Below, piece after piece: positions 16,131 to 25,222 of a DNA stretch of 64,000 nucleotides (position 1 is its first letter; each line of letters begins with the position of its first letter). Position numbers and translations under genes: made by a program. This DNA is from Paenibacillus sp. EZ-K15. GTDB taxonomy: Bacteria; Bacillota; Bacilli; Paenibacillales; Paenibacillaceae. The DNA is taken from assembly GCF_002573715.1 (NCBI RefSeq), contig NZ_PDHM01000020.1:1-64000 (forward strand). The letters run 5' to 3'. A model generated the notes under the pieces. The model had not been told where the DNA came from, did not search any database, and worked only from the letters and a program-made list of their open reading frames with translations.

Positions 16131-16280
16131 CTAGACAAATGACCGTTCTGCCATTTTCACTGGAATGCTTTCTAAAGAACTACATACTATCGCCATCGTC
16201 TCATGCTCTGCCGGAACCATAAAAAAAGAGATCCCCACCTTCGCGGAAATCTCCAATGCCTTTAAAATGATCATTCATTA
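16131..16280 (-). pseudogene. Remnant of an unrecognised gene
   Basis: Two adjoining minus-strand frames read like one protein after a frameshift: 'MIILKALEISAKVG' then 'DLFFMVPAEHETMAIVCSSL..IPVKMAERSFV' ending at 16131-16133. No ribosome binding site is evident. It fills most of the 320-bp gap between the marR terminator and nrdJ. I cannot name the family; a decayed small conserved protein is the simplest reading. Confidence 0.35.
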
Positions 16281-16321
16281 TTTAATATAATGTTGTTTTC
16301 TAAACGAAGAGTTCAACTTCC

Positions 16322-18958
16322 TTAAGAACACTTACTATACCCACAGTTCCCGCAAGTCTTGCATCCCTCGATGTTAATCAGAGACGCCCCGCCACAAGAT
16401 GGGCACAGATCCAGCGACATGGAATTGCCGCCTGCGTGCGAACCATGTCCACCATATCCCGCGGCTACGGACTCACTCCCGGCATCTGCATCAGCAGGCG
16501 CCATCGTAGCTGCGACCGGTGCCGGATCATGGTCATGATCCGCCTCGGCGTTGTTCGCCACGTGCGTTTCGAGCGCCTTTGCCACCGCGTCGGCGATGGA
16601 CTCCACGCGGTTTGCGCCGAAGCCGATCGCACCGGTGCCGCCGATGCCTTTGAGGTGCTTGATCAGCAGCTCTACCTTATTACCGTGGTCCCCGTATCGG
16701 AGGAACAGGGAGCAGACGCGTCCCAAGGCTTCCGCCATCGCGAACACATCCGATCCGGCCTTGCCGACGTTCAGGAAGATTTCGCTTGGAATGCCGTCCA
16801 GATCGTTGATCGTAATATACGCCATGCCGAACGGCGTGTTCATTTTATAGGTTGCGCCGCGCAGCACTTGCGGGCGCTTCTTGTATTGTTTATCCAGCCC
16901 GCTCTTGCTTGCTGAGGCTGTCACTGCCACGCTTGCAGCCGCCGGCTCCACGCTTGCCGCGTCCTCTGCAGCTTGGCCTGCCGTTTCCGCAGTAGAAGCT
17001 GTCGTCGCTTCGGTGGCTTTATCCTCTTTTTTCTCCGTTTGCAGCACCTGCACGTCGCGGCTGCCGTCGCGGTAGATCGTTACGCCTTTGCAGCCCAAGT
17101 CGAATGCCAGTTCATACAGGCGCTTCGTATCTTCAACCGTGAAGTCCGACGGACAGTTGGCCGTCTTCGAGATCGAACTGTCCACCCAGCGCTGAATCGC
17201 TGCCTGCACGCGGATATGATCCTCGGCGGAGAGACTCATAGCCGTGACATAATAATCCGGAAGCTCTTCGCCCGGATGGCTGTCCAGCCAATCCTGGGCA
17301 ATCGGCACAAACTGTTCATCGAAGCCTAGACGGCTTTGACGGAAGTATTTGAAGGCGAAGTACGGCTCGATGCCTGTCGACGTTCCGACCATCGTTCCCG
17401 TGCTGCCCGTTGGCGCTTGGGTAATGACGGTAACGTTGCGCGCACCTTTTTTACGCACCGCTTCGGCAACTTCAGGATACACCTCGGCCATATTTTTCAT
17501 GAATCCGCTTTGCAGGTACAGTTCGGCATCGAATGCTTGGAACGAACCTTTCTCCTCGGCAATATCGGCAGAAGCAAGATACGCTTCGCGCGCGATGAAG
17601 CCATACAGCTTATCCAGGAACTCCAGCGATTCCGGGCTGCCGTAACGGATGTTCAGCTTGATCATCAGCTCGGCCAGACCCATCGTTCCGAGACCCACGC
17701 GGCGCTCTTTTTTCTGGTTCAATTCGTTTTCTTCAAAATGGTACGGCGTCCGGTCAATGACATTATCCAGGAAACGCACGGAGTAACGCGTCGTTGTCGC
17801 CAGCTCATCCCAGGCAACGTCATGATTCGCTTCATCATAGAACTTCGACAGGTTCATCGCGGACAGATTACATACGCCCCAGCCCGGAAGTCCTTGCTCA
17901 CCGCAAGGGTTCGTACAGATAATTGGATTGAAATACCAGCTGTTGGACATCTGGTTATAGTATTCCATGAATACGACGCCCGGCTCTGCCGATTTCCATG
18001 CGGATTCGATAATCGTGTGCCAGACCTCGCGTGCTTTTACGGTTTTATATGGAATGATACTGTGTCCGGCTTTCTTCCATTTATCCAGATCCCCGTCCCA
18101 CAGCTCATCATAGTCAGGATCAGTAGTATCCGGGAACACCAGCTCCCAGTCCAGATCTTCCTTCACAGCCTTCATGAAGTCATTGCTGACGCATACCGAC
18201 AGGTTCGCATTCGTAACTTGTCCCATCGTCTGCTTCACGGTAATGAAGTCCTCCACGTCCGGATGCCAATCGTTAATCATCAGCATGAGCGCACCCCGGC
18301 GGCTTCCGCCCTGCTCGATCAATCCCGTCGTATAACTGAACAATCCGCCCCACGATACCGCACCGCTGGAAGAACCGTTCACGCCCCTTACGATCGCGCG
18401 CCGAGGACGCAGGGAAGACAAGTTAATGCCGACACCGCCGCCGCGTGCCATAATCTCGGTCATCTCGCTCAGGGTTTCCATAATACCGCCCCGGCTGTCC
18501 TTCGGTGAAGGAATCACGTAGCAGTTGAACAGTGTCAATTCATCGCTTGCGCCCGCTCCAGCCGCAATCCGTCCGCCCGGCACCAGCTTCCAATCATCCA
18601 GAATCTCGCGGAACTTTCCGCGCCACTCTTCCTGCAGTTCCGGCGTTGCCTCAACCGATGACATGGCAGCCGCGAGTCGATCCCACATTTCTTCCGGCGT
18701 TTTCTCGATGGTTAACGTCAGCTTCTCTACATCCGATTCCACAAGCTCGCCCTTCCGTGTCTTCACCGTGACCTTGCGGCCTTCGCGCTTCACGATTTCG
18801 CCAACTTCCTTGGTCGGAAATTTAGGATCATCCTTCGTCAAAACGAGCACCACATCGCCTACTCTAGCGTTGTTGGTGTCCGCATCCTTCCAGGCATACC
18901 GGTCCAAAAAGATCTTCTCGCTTAAACCCTCCAGCCGCTGATTCTGCATCGTACTCAA
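16322..18958 (-). CDS. nrdJ: Class II (adenosylcobalamin-dependent) ribonucleotide reductase
   Basis: Reduces ribonucleotides to deoxyribonucleotides for DNA synthesis using a B12-derived thiyl radical, independent of oxygen. The core has the paired redox Cys in 'LFNCYVIPSP', glycine-rich 'ARGGGVGINLS', the active-site loop NPCGEQ near residue 351 and 'QAPTGSTGTMVGTSTG'. An Ala-rich linker joins a TSCPD domain, and the C-terminus is a zinc-ribbon-like CPSCGG...C..CGNC..SKC tail that re-reduces the active site. Residues about 30-70 look like a small KOW/SH3-type insert before the core. AGGAGG best fits the TTG at 18958; a TTG at 18964 and an ATG at 18949 are alternatives. NrdR-like boxes lie upstream and no cobalamin riboswitch is visible. 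Confidence 0.93.
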   Translation of the reverse strand: MSTMQNQRLEGLSEKIFLDRYAWKDADTNNARVGDVVLVLTKDDPKFPTKEVGEIVKREGRKVTVKTRKGELVESDVEKLTLTIEKTPEEMWDRLAAAMSSVEATPELQEEWRGKFREILDDWKLVPGGRIAAGAGASDELTLFNCYVIPSPKDSRGGIMETLSEMTEIMARGGGVGINLSSLRPRRAIVRGVNGSSSGAVSWGGLFSYTTGLIEQGGSRRGALMLMINDWHPDVEDFITVKQTMGQVTNANLSVCVSNDFMKAVKEDLDWELVFPDTTDPDYDELWDGDLDKWKKAGHSIIPYKTVKAREVWHTIIESAWKSAEPGVVFMEYYNQMSNSWYFNPIICTNPCGEQGLPGWGVCNLSAMNLSKFYDEANHDVAWDELATTTRYSVRFLDNVIDRTPYHFEENELNQKKERRVGLGTMGLAELMIKLNIRYGSPESLEFLDKLYGFIAREAYLASADIAEEKGSFQAFDAELYLQSGFMKNMAEVYPEVAEAVRKKGARNVTVITQAPTGSTGTMVGTSTGIEPYFAFKYFRQSRLGFDEQFVPIAQDWLDSHPGEELPDYYVTAMSLSAEDHIRVQAAIQRWVDSSISKTANCPSDFTVEDTKRLYELAFDLGCKGVTIYRDGSRDVQVLQTEKKEDKATEATTASTAETAGQAAEDAASVEPAAASVAVTASASKSGLDKQYKKRPQVLRGATYKMNTPFGMAYITINDLDGIPSEIFLNVGKAGSDVFAMAEALGRVCSLFLRYGDHGNKVELLIKHLKGIGGTGAIGFGANRVESIADAVAKALETHVANNAEADHDHDPAPVAATMAPADADAGSESVAAGYGGHGSHAGGNSMSLDLCPSCGGASLINIEGCKTCGNCGYSKCS

Positions 18959-19069
18959 GAGCAACTACCTCCTATATAAGATATAAAATTTAAAAAGATT
19001 CCCAAGTATATGCGCTCACCAACAACATAACCTGTTATGTAGCCGGTCAAACATCCAAAACCACTATAT

Positions 19070-19118
19070 ACACCACATATAGTGCTATTTATCCATTATA
19101 CTACACTATATATAGGTT
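19070..19118 (-). promoter_or_regulatory. Pair of NrdR-type boxes upstream of nrdJ
   Basis: ACACTATATATAGGTT (19103-19118) matches the NrdR consensus acaCwAtATaTwGtgt except near the end. The complement of 19070-19085 reads GCACTATATGTGGTGT, also a good match. The centres are 33 bp apart, about three helical turns, as known for NrdR pairs. NrdR represses ribonucleotide reductase genes when dATP is high. The remaining gap up to 19372 shows nothing else beyond the helicase ribosome binding site. Confidence 0.65.
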
Positions 19119-19372
19119 AACTATGCCGATAATGTGAAAATTAAGCCAACAGATCCAAGCTCCCGCTCGCAAGCTTCCGCTTTCTTCCTCTCGCTCTCTT
19201 TTTCGCTGTTCCCTATGAAAAAAAGTATGAAAATATCCAATTCCCGCAGCCGCACGCCCTATAGGATATTCCTCGCCTCCCGAATCCGTGCAAGGTTATG
19301 AAGACTTCTTTTTTCGTCCATACTACATATACACCGCTGGCCCGGAATCTTTCACAACAGGAGGAGATCGAC

Positions 19373-21130
19373 ATGAACCATCAGCCATCTGCCAACTCAG
19401 GCATGATCATCGACCCGCGTCTTCCCGTTCCATTGCAGATCGACCGTTCCTGGTTTGACGATCTCGCCAGTCGACTGGACAAGGGTGGCCCTTGGGGTGA
19501 CTATCGTCTGGCCCAGCTTGCCGTGGAGGGCGAGAAATCCCGCTTGGTTACAAGCTTTGAAGAACTGCAATGCCTCAAGCACCTTGGCGGCTTATCCCCG
19601 CTCCCCCATCAGACCGATACCGCAAGACGCGTATTGTTCGAGATGTCGGGCAGAGCGATTCTGGCCGATGAGGTGGGACTTGGAAAGACGATTGAAGCCG
19701 GCCTTATTTTAAAAGAATACATTGTGCGCGGCCTGGTATCCAAAGTGTTGATTCTCGTTCCGGCTTCCCTTGTGCTGCAATGGGTTCGCGAGCTGAACTC
19801 CAAGTTCGGCATACCTGCGATTGCGCAGAAAAAAGCGTACTCCTGGGGCAATGACATCGTTGTCGCATCCATGGACACGGCCAAACGCGATCCGCATCAG
19901 GAGATTCTGCTGAATGAGGAATACGATATGCTCATCATCGATGAGGCGCACAAGCTCAAGAACAAGAAAACATCCAATTATCAATTCATTCAAAAGTTGC
20001 GTAAAAAATACTGCCTCTTGCTGACGGCCACACCGGTGCAGAACGATCTCAGCGAGCTCTTCAATCTGATCACCCTGCTGAAGCCGGGCCAGCTCGGAGG
20101 CCAAGGACAGTTTGCCGCTAATTTTGTTGTCGATAAACGAAGACCCAAGAACCAGGATCAGCTCAAGGATGAGCTGTCCAAGGTCATGATCCGTAACCGC
20201 CGCGGCGAAGGCGAAGTGAAATTCACCAAGCGATCCGTCCGCAATGTGGGGCTTAGCCTCTCGCCCGAAGAACAGTCATTATACGACGGCGTCACGTCCT
20301 TCGTCAAAGATCAGTATCAGGCAGCAGGGGGAAATTTAAGCAGTATGCTGTCCCTCGTTACCCTCCAGCGTGAAGTGTGCAGCAGCCGCGATGCCGTCTT
20401 CGTGACTCTTGTTAATCTGTCCAAGAAACTGCCGGAGGACTCTCCGCTGCGTGATAAAATCTGGGAGCTGGTCTATCTCATCAAGGCCATCAAAGCCAAC
20501 ACCAAGGCGGAAAAAGCCATTGAGCTGATCCAGCAAATGAACGAGAAGGTCATCGTATTTACGGAATACCGCGCCACACAGGAATACTTGCTGAATTACT
20601 TCCGCGATCACGGACTGATCTCCGTACCGTACCGGGGCGGAATGAACCGCGGCAAGAAGGACTGGATGATGGATCTCTTCCGCGGCAAGGCACAGGTCAT
20701 GATCGCGACGGAAGCTGGCGGCGAAGGCATCAATCTGCAATTCTGCCACCATATGATCAACTTTGATCTGCCCTGGAATCCCATGCGGGTTGAGCAGCGA
20801 ATCGGGCGCGTTCATCGTCTCGGCCAGACCAATGACGTGAAGATCTACAACCTGTCCACTTCGGGAACCATTGAAGAGCACATCCTGAACCTGCTGCACG
20901 AGAAGATCAACATGTTCGAGATGGTCATCGGAGGACTGGATGTCATTCTGGAGCGGTTCGAGAAGAAGGAATCCATCGAGAAGAGTCTGTACAAAATCAT
21001 GCTGGAGTCCGGCAACGACGATGAGCTCCGCCAGCGCATCAGCACATTGGGCGACTCGATTCACCATATTAAACAGGATATCGAGCAGGGAAGCACCGTC
21101 GAAGAAAATCTAAGAGAGGAAGAAGCCTAA
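19373..21130 (+). CDS. yqhH: SNF2-family DEAD/DEAH helicase (YqhH-like)
   Basis: A 585-aa Swi2/Snf2-type ATPase, about the length of Bacillus YqhH. The frame is open from 19298, but AGGAGG directly before the ATG at 19373 fixes the start. Motifs in order: I 'DEVGLGKTIEAG' near residue 98, 'LVPASLVLQW', II 'IIDEAH' near 187, III 'LLTATPVQND', V 'ATEAGGEGINLQ' and VI 'QRIGRVHRLGQ' near 476. Family members move along DNA or remodel protein-DNA complexes; the cellular role of YqhH is not established. The next gene is YqhG, as in Bacillus, with a one-base gap. Confidence 0.85.
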   Translation: MNHQPSANSGMIIDPRLPVPLQIDRSWFDDLASRLDKGGPWGDYRLAQLAVEGEKSRLVTSFEELQCLKHLGGLSPLPHQTDTARRVLFEMSGRAILADEVGLGKTIEAGLILKEYIVRGLVSKVLILVPASLVLQWVRELNSKFGIPAIAQKKAYSWGNDIVVASMDTAKRDPHQEILLNEEYDMLIIDEAHKLKNKKTSNYQFIQKLRKKYCLLLTATPVQNDLSELFNLITLLKPGQLGGQGQFAANFVVDKRRPKNQDQLKDELSKVMIRNRRGEGEVKFTKRSVRNVGLSLSPEEQSLYDGVTSFVKDQYQAAGGNLSSMLSLVTLQREVCSSRDAVFVTLVNLSKKLPEDSPLRDKIWELVYLIKAIKANTKAEKAIELIQQMNEKVIVFTEYRATQEYLLNYFRDHGLISVPYRGGMNRGKKDWMMDLFRGKAQVMIATEAGGEGINLQFCHHMINFDLPWNPMRVEQRIGRVHRLGQTNDVKIYNLSTSGTIEEHILNLLHEKINMFEMVIGGLDVILERFEKKESIEKSLYKIMLESGNDDELRQRISTLGDSIHHIKQDIEQGSTVEENLREEEA

Positions 21131-21131
21131 T

Positions 21132-22094
21132 ATGACCATGACGCCGCAGGAGGTGCAGCAGCACTTCATGGCCTATTTGGAAGCCACCGAATGCACCGTC
21201 ATTGAAAAATCGCCTGAGCATGTCACCGTGAAACTGTCACCGCAAGCCGACAAAATGCTCACCAACCGCCCGTATTACTGGGGCTTCGTGGAACGTACCG
21301 GCGCTCCCGCCGAAACGTTGTCATTCAATTTCGTGTTTGATCCCGAGAAATACGACGAACGGCTTGCAAAGACCCAAGAAGCCGAGGCCAAAGCGCAGCT
21401 CGCCGCACCCTCACAGGATCCGCTCCTGGCCCGCTTTTACGGGAATGCCCCGGTTCTGCCTATCCTCGGTCCCGGCCGCATTCAGCGGGAGAATATTGGC
21501 TACGGCAGCAGCCGGCTCGCCCAAATCTGGAATGCTTCCCGGGAGGAAGGCAAATGCGTCTATCTGTTCCAGCAGCGCGATACCGAGCCGCGTCCGAGAG
21601 CCCGTTCCACTCCGTATGAGCAGTGGCTGGGCGTATGCTTCAAGGTGGAGTTCAGCTGTGATCTGAAGCGGGAGGAATTGTTTTTTCTCGGAATCTCACT
21701 ATCTAGCCGTGCGATCGCCCAAGACTTCCCGGCGATCCTGAATGGACGCGAACTGACGCCTCGCTTGCCGGAGAGCGTTCACGTCAGACCGGCGGCTCTG
21801 ACGCTCGAGCAGGCCGTAGATGCGCTGGAGAACCATCTTATCGACAAGATAAGCAAGCTGGACTATGACTGGGCAACCAAAGCAAGAGAACGTCTTGAAG
21901 AAGAACTGTTGGTGATCGACAGCTATTACGAGGACCTGCTCAAGGAGCAAGACGAAGAGAAAAAAGCGCTCATCGAGGAGCAATATAAGAACCGCCGGTC
22001 CGAAATGCAGTGGCAGTACGAGCCAAAAGTGAGCTTGTCCGTCATAACCTGCGGTCTATTTCATCTGTGTTCACCTGTGGGTGCGTCATCATGA
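21132..22094 (+). CDS. yqhG: YqhG-family protein
   Basis: A 320-aa soluble protein that follows the SNF2 helicase immediately, as yqhG does in Bacillus. Visible landmarks are the N-terminal 'LTNRPYYWGFVERTGA', a middle region 'LGPGRIQRENIGYGS..LAQIW' and a charged coiled-coil-like C-terminal third ('DYEDLLKEQDEEKKALIEEQYKNR'-like helices). No catalytic motif is apparent. Conserved linkage implies a common task with the helicase, possibly in nucleic-acid metabolism; this is inference. Translation probably couples to the helicase gene (GAGAGGA just before its stop). Confidence 0.75.
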   Translation: MTMTPQEVQQHFMAYLEATECTVIEKSPEHVTVKLSPQADKMLTNRPYYWGFVERTGAPAETLSFNFVFDPEKYDERLAKTQEAEAKAQLAAPSQDPLLARFYGNAPVLPILGPGRIQRENIGYGSSRLAQIWNASREEGKCVYLFQQRDTEPRPRARSTPYEQWLGVCFKVEFSCDLKREELFFLGISLSSRAIAQDFPAILNGRELTPRLPESVHVRPAALTLEQAVDALENHLIDKISKLDYDWATKARERLEEELLVIDSYYEDLLKEQDEEKKALIEEQYKNRRSEMQWQYEPKVSLSVITCGLFHLCSPVGASS

Positions 22095-22238
22095 CGCCCC
22101 TCTACAAAAGCAGGCAAAAAAAGAACCATTCTCCCTTCTCCTACCGCGACAGCTTGCAACAGCCTTTGCAGAGCTTGTCCGATATGATGATTCCAACACA
22201 TCCACGGCGCGTAGGGCCAAGGAAAGGCGGTTAATGAT

Positions 22239-23375
22239 TTGAAACAGTGGAACATGAAACTTCATAACCATGATGACAAGGATTGCAAGAATTCCCAGCC
22301 AAAATCACCCGATAACAAGCAGACCAGCCGATATCGAATGCTGTCTGTCTCAATGATCGTAACAACTATCCTGTGGTTCAGCACGGTCCAGCCGCAGGCA
22401 AGCATGGCTGCCGCTAGCCAAGCCGACGTTTCCATTTCTGCGAACAGCCTTAATCTGACAGGCACTCAGCTTACAGCGGATCATCATATATTAGGCGTTT
22501 CAGGTGTTAATCAGAACAACGCCGTGGCTCAGGTGCCCGGGAGTTTGATGGGCTTTGCTGAGGAGACTGTCGCTCAATTATCGGCCCATGCGCCATTTAC
22601 GACCTGGGATGAAGCCAAGCTCGAATTCACCCCGCTCGGTCCGGGCACGCACGGCTGGTTGGTCACGATTTCCGCTGAAGGACTGCCGCAAGGATACATG
22701 ATTATCAGTGCAGGAGAAGACGGTGGATATATCCTGAGTGAATACGGGATCGGCTCGACCCTTCCCTATAGCCAAGCGCCGCTGAAAGAGCGGCTCGCTG
22801 CGGAAGGACTTGTGAAGGCCGAAGGATCGTTGCCTCAAGGAAGCATCTTGCGCAAGCTGTATGACGTGTCCCCCGTCTGGCAGGTTCAGCTGCCCGGCAA
22901 GAAGCCGATCTATTTTAGTGCATTGAATAGTGAAGCTCTCCCGGATGAGCCCCAGCAGACGCATTCAACGACTAAGCCGGTATCCGTATCTCTGCCTGAC
23001 GCATCCAAAGGACTCGTAGCTTCATCCACATCTAATCATTGGTATGCCGGAACGCCCTTCATCGCAACCGGCGACTCCATTGATCCTTACGATAATCTGC
23101 TGTGGCTGACCTCAAGCGATCTAACGACCCGAAGCAGCGCCGATCTGCGGAATTTACTGCAGGAGCACTCCATCCTGATTTTCAAGTCCAAAAAAGGAAA
23201 TGCCGCTTACGGCACACCTTTTAACTTAACCGGCTGGCATCGCTGGTCCTCGGGGAATCAGGAGAACCCGGCTGCGCTTTATGTTTCGGTTCCCTTGCGG
23301 AATACAGACACCCTCCGTTTCCTGCCGGCATCCCGGTTAATTGGACAAGGTCAATTTTATGCCCAGCCGGAATAA
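22239..23375 (+). CDS. Membrane-anchored or secreted protein of unknown function
   Basis: A 378-aa product starting at TTG 22239, eight bases after AAAGGCGG; an ATG at 22254 is the alternative. A hydrophilic N-terminus of about 28 residues precedes a hydrophobic segment 'MLSVSMIVTTILWFST' with AxA-like cleavage near residue 56, so it is exported or membrane-tethered. The body has a PepSY-like or propeptide-like stretch, 'FTTWDEAKLEFTPLGPGTHGWLVTIS', and later a Ser/Thr-rich region. I do not recognise the family. A terminator follows at 23425. Confidence 0.55.
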   Translation: MKQWNMKLHNHDDKDCKNSQPKSPDNKQTSRYRMLSVSMIVTTILWFSTVQPQASMAAASQADVSISANSLNLTGTQLTADHHILGVSGVNQNNAVAQVPGSLMGFAEETVAQLSAHAPFTTWDEAKLEFTPLGPGTHGWLVTISAEGLPQGYMIISAGEDGGYILSEYGIGSTLPYSQAPLKERLAAEGLVKAEGSLPQGSILRKLYDVSPVWQVQLPGKKPIYFSALNSEALPDEPQQTHSTTKPVSVSLPDASKGLVASSTSNHWYAGTPFIATGDSIDPYDNLLWLTSSDLTTRSSADLRNLLQEHSILIFKSKKGNAAYGTPFNLTGWHRWSSGNQENPAALYVSVPLRNTDTLRFLPASRLIGQGQFYAQPE

Positions 23376-23424
23376 TACGGGTTATAGCAAACAGCCCTCA
23401 CCATGCAATATGCCATAACTGACA

Positions 23425-23458
23425 AAAGGACGCGACCCTTTTATGGGCAGCGTCCTTT
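23425..23458 (+). terminator. Hairpin terminator, convergent between 22239-gene and yqzE
   Basis: AAAGGACGC (23425-23433) pairs with GCGTCCTTT (23450-23458). The T-run is short (TTTAT). The region from here to 23606 shows nothing else. Confidence 0.6.
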
Positions 23459-23606
23459 ATATTTCAAGGCGGTTTATAAGTGTGTACTCAGCACTCACAA
23501 GGGTCGATAGCCATCCAAAAGCATGTTCCGAGCCTGACATCGTGCCACAGGGAGCAATTCGCACGATGTACAAAATGCGACTTCATGAAGGAACATGCAG
23601 TAGCTG

Positions 23607-23798
23607 CTACTTTGTCCTTTTTTTGCGCTTGGTGGTTACATCCTCTTTCCATAGCGACATGGAGAACGGAATCATGCCGAACCACCTTGTGGTCCAGGAT
23701 TCCTTCACCTTCGCCTTGCGCCGAACGTCCTTGGGCGTATCTATATAATGAACCACGCGCTCGGTAATGTACTTGATCAAATCATCGCCGCTAGCCAT
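23607..23798 (-). CDS. yqzE: YqzE-family small protein
   Basis: A 63-aa protein starting at the ATG at 23798, with AAGGAG nine bases upstream; the frame is open further upstream but without a start signal. It matches the YqzE pattern: 'DLIKYITERVVHYIDTPK', a basic stretch, then 'WFGMIPFS' and a Lys/Arg-rich tail. In Bacillus yqzE sits at the end of the comG operon near yqhG/yqhH. Here the yqhH/yqhG neighbourhood is kept but no comG genes are in view. Its function is unknown; it is conserved in Bacillales. Confidence 0.8.
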   Translation of the reverse strand: MASGDDLIKYITERVVHYIDTPKDVRRKAKVKESWTTRWFGMIPFSMSLWKEDVTTKRKKRTK

Positions 23799-23948
23799 AT
23801 GAATCAACTCCTTATGGTTTATCCACATCCCAGTATCAGTTTGCTCCATTTCGATCGATTCTAGACGCACGCATTTGAACGGCATGATTTTTCCGCTAAA
23901 TGCACATTCTAATAAAGCCGAAATTTTACGCGAAAGAAGGAATCCATC

Positions 23949-24752
23949 ATGGTTAAGGCAGCAGGGGTGTTGATGCTTCTCTTTACGCTGGCATTCCCGG
24001 GTTCTGTCATTGAAGCCTGTCCAGTGAAGAAGCATGCCATGACGCATCCCGCAAGAACCGTTCATCAGACATCGATACAGACAGCTGGGCTTACGTCCAA
24101 AACGCCGGAATCCACCCACTCTTCGGGTCAGGAAATCGACCAGTCCAAGCTCCGGCACCTGCACCCTTTTGCTCATGATGTCATCCTGATCGATGTGGGT
24201 CATGGCGGTATTGACGGCGGTACATCGTATGGGGACATTCTCGAAAAAGATATCAACCTGGCCATTTCACGCAGACTGTTCATGCTGCTTCGCAGGGAGG
24301 GATATCATGCCGTGCTGAATCGCGATGCTGATTACGCCCTTAGCGACGACAACCGCTGGCATCGAAGCTCCTCCAGACATCGCCGGGATTTGTCGCAGCG
24401 TAAACAGCTCAGCAGCGAAATTCCGACCAAGCTGGTGGTCAGTGTTCATGTGAATTGGGGAAAGAATTCCTCCCGACGTGGGGGAATCGTGCTCCACCAA
24501 TCCGAGGGTCGCAGCACCTTGCTTGCGGAAACCATTCAAGAACAATTAAATCTGGTTTATCGCAGCAACAATGGCATCATGATAGGCAAGCCGTATTATC
24601 TGCTCAATCAAACCCAAGTACCCGCCGTCATCGTTGAAACGGGTTTCCTCAGCAACATGGAGGACCGGAAATTATTAACCGGCCGAAACGGTCAAATGCA
24701 GATCGCCGAGGCCATTGCCGACGGGATTGTCAGTTATTTAACGGCCCTGTAG
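23949..24752 (+). CDS. Exported N-acetylmuramoyl-L-alanine amidase (Amidase_3, CwlD-like)
   Basis: A zinc amidase that cuts the bond between muramic acid and the stem peptide in the cell wall. The 267-aa protein begins with a signal sequence ('AAGVLMLLFTLAFPGSVIEA'), then a low-complexity linker, then the catalytic domain from about residue 78: 'ILIDVGHGGIDGG' (Zn His), 'ILEKDINL' (Zn Glu), 'VVSVHVNW' (Zn His) and 'VIVETGFLSN' (catalytic Glu). The size and single-domain form resemble spore-cortex CwlD, but the Arg/Ser-rich insert 'HRSSSRHRRD' is peculiar. It is divergent from yqzE, with AAGGA before the start. Confidence 0.85.
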   Translation: MVKAAGVLMLLFTLAFPGSVIEACPVKKHAMTHPARTVHQTSIQTAGLTSKTPESTHSSGQEIDQSKLRHLHPFAHDVILIDVGHGGIDGGTSYGDILEKDINLAISRRLFMLLRREGYHAVLNRDADYALSDDNRWHRSSSRHRRDLSQRKQLSSEIPTKLVVSVHVNWGKNSSRRGGIVLHQSEGRSTLLAETIQEQLNLVYRSNNGIMIGKPYYLLNQTQVPAVIVETGFLSNMEDRKLLTGRNGQMQIAEAIADGIVSYLTAL

Positions 24753-24785
24753 TTTGGGGCTTTTTTTGGTTTCATCCTACCCGGC

Positions 24786-25175
24786 TCAGTAGCCAACACG
24801 ATTCGGAACGGAAATCATCTGTTCGTGGCCTTTCTGGGATATTCCGATTACCACCGCCACATTTCTGTGATTGGCAAAGATGTACGTTCCACTTGTCCCA
24901 TTGTCCGAATGTTTGGGGAATGATGTGCCTCTTCCCTGACCGAGGCCGCAAAGAAATCGGGCGTATTGCTGATCGACTTCACAGCACCACACTTCCGTAC
25001 AGCGGGTCAGCGGCAACATTAGCGAGATAATTCACAGCATGCGCAGCCAGCGCCTCAACATATGTACAGCCTCCCATACAGGGATCGGAATCACCGGCTC
25101 CTTGTCTGGAAGGCTATTGATTTTTTATCGCTATGCAAGATATGGGCTGACCTTTGTCGGATAACCTTATACCGT
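24786..25175 (-). pseudogene. Possible decayed gene of unknown function
   Basis: The minus strand holds protein-like text broken by an in-frame stop and a frameshift: 'RLSDKGQPISCIAIKNQ', then (after TAG) 'GCTYVEALAAHAVNYLANVAADPLYGS', then in another frame 'QYARFLCGLGQGRG..SGTYIFANHRNVAVVIGIS' to the stop at 24786. The pieces run in order and orientation, as expected for one gene of at least 125 codons. No ribosome binding site or family is recognised. The rest of 24753-25222 shows only a weak GCCC/GGGC hairpin with a T-run after the amidase gene. Confidence 0.35.
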
Positions 25176-25222
25176 CAGTTACTCACAGCATGTCGAAACC
25201 GACTTCGGCTCTACTGCTAACA

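Noticed and set aside
17336..18508. Long plus-strand open frame (390 codons) opposite nrdJ
   Set aside because: Antisense shadow of a strongly coding, motif-rich class II reductase; low-complexity His/Arg-rich translation and no ribosome binding site.
18959..19372. Cobalamin riboswitch upstream of nrdJ
   Set aside because: No B12-box-like core or long structured leader is visible; the region is explained by the NrdR-type boxes.
23799..24203. Upstream extension of the yqzE frame to 198 codons
   Set aside because: It overlaps the amidase gene in antisense; only the last 63 codons match YqzE and have a ribosome binding site.
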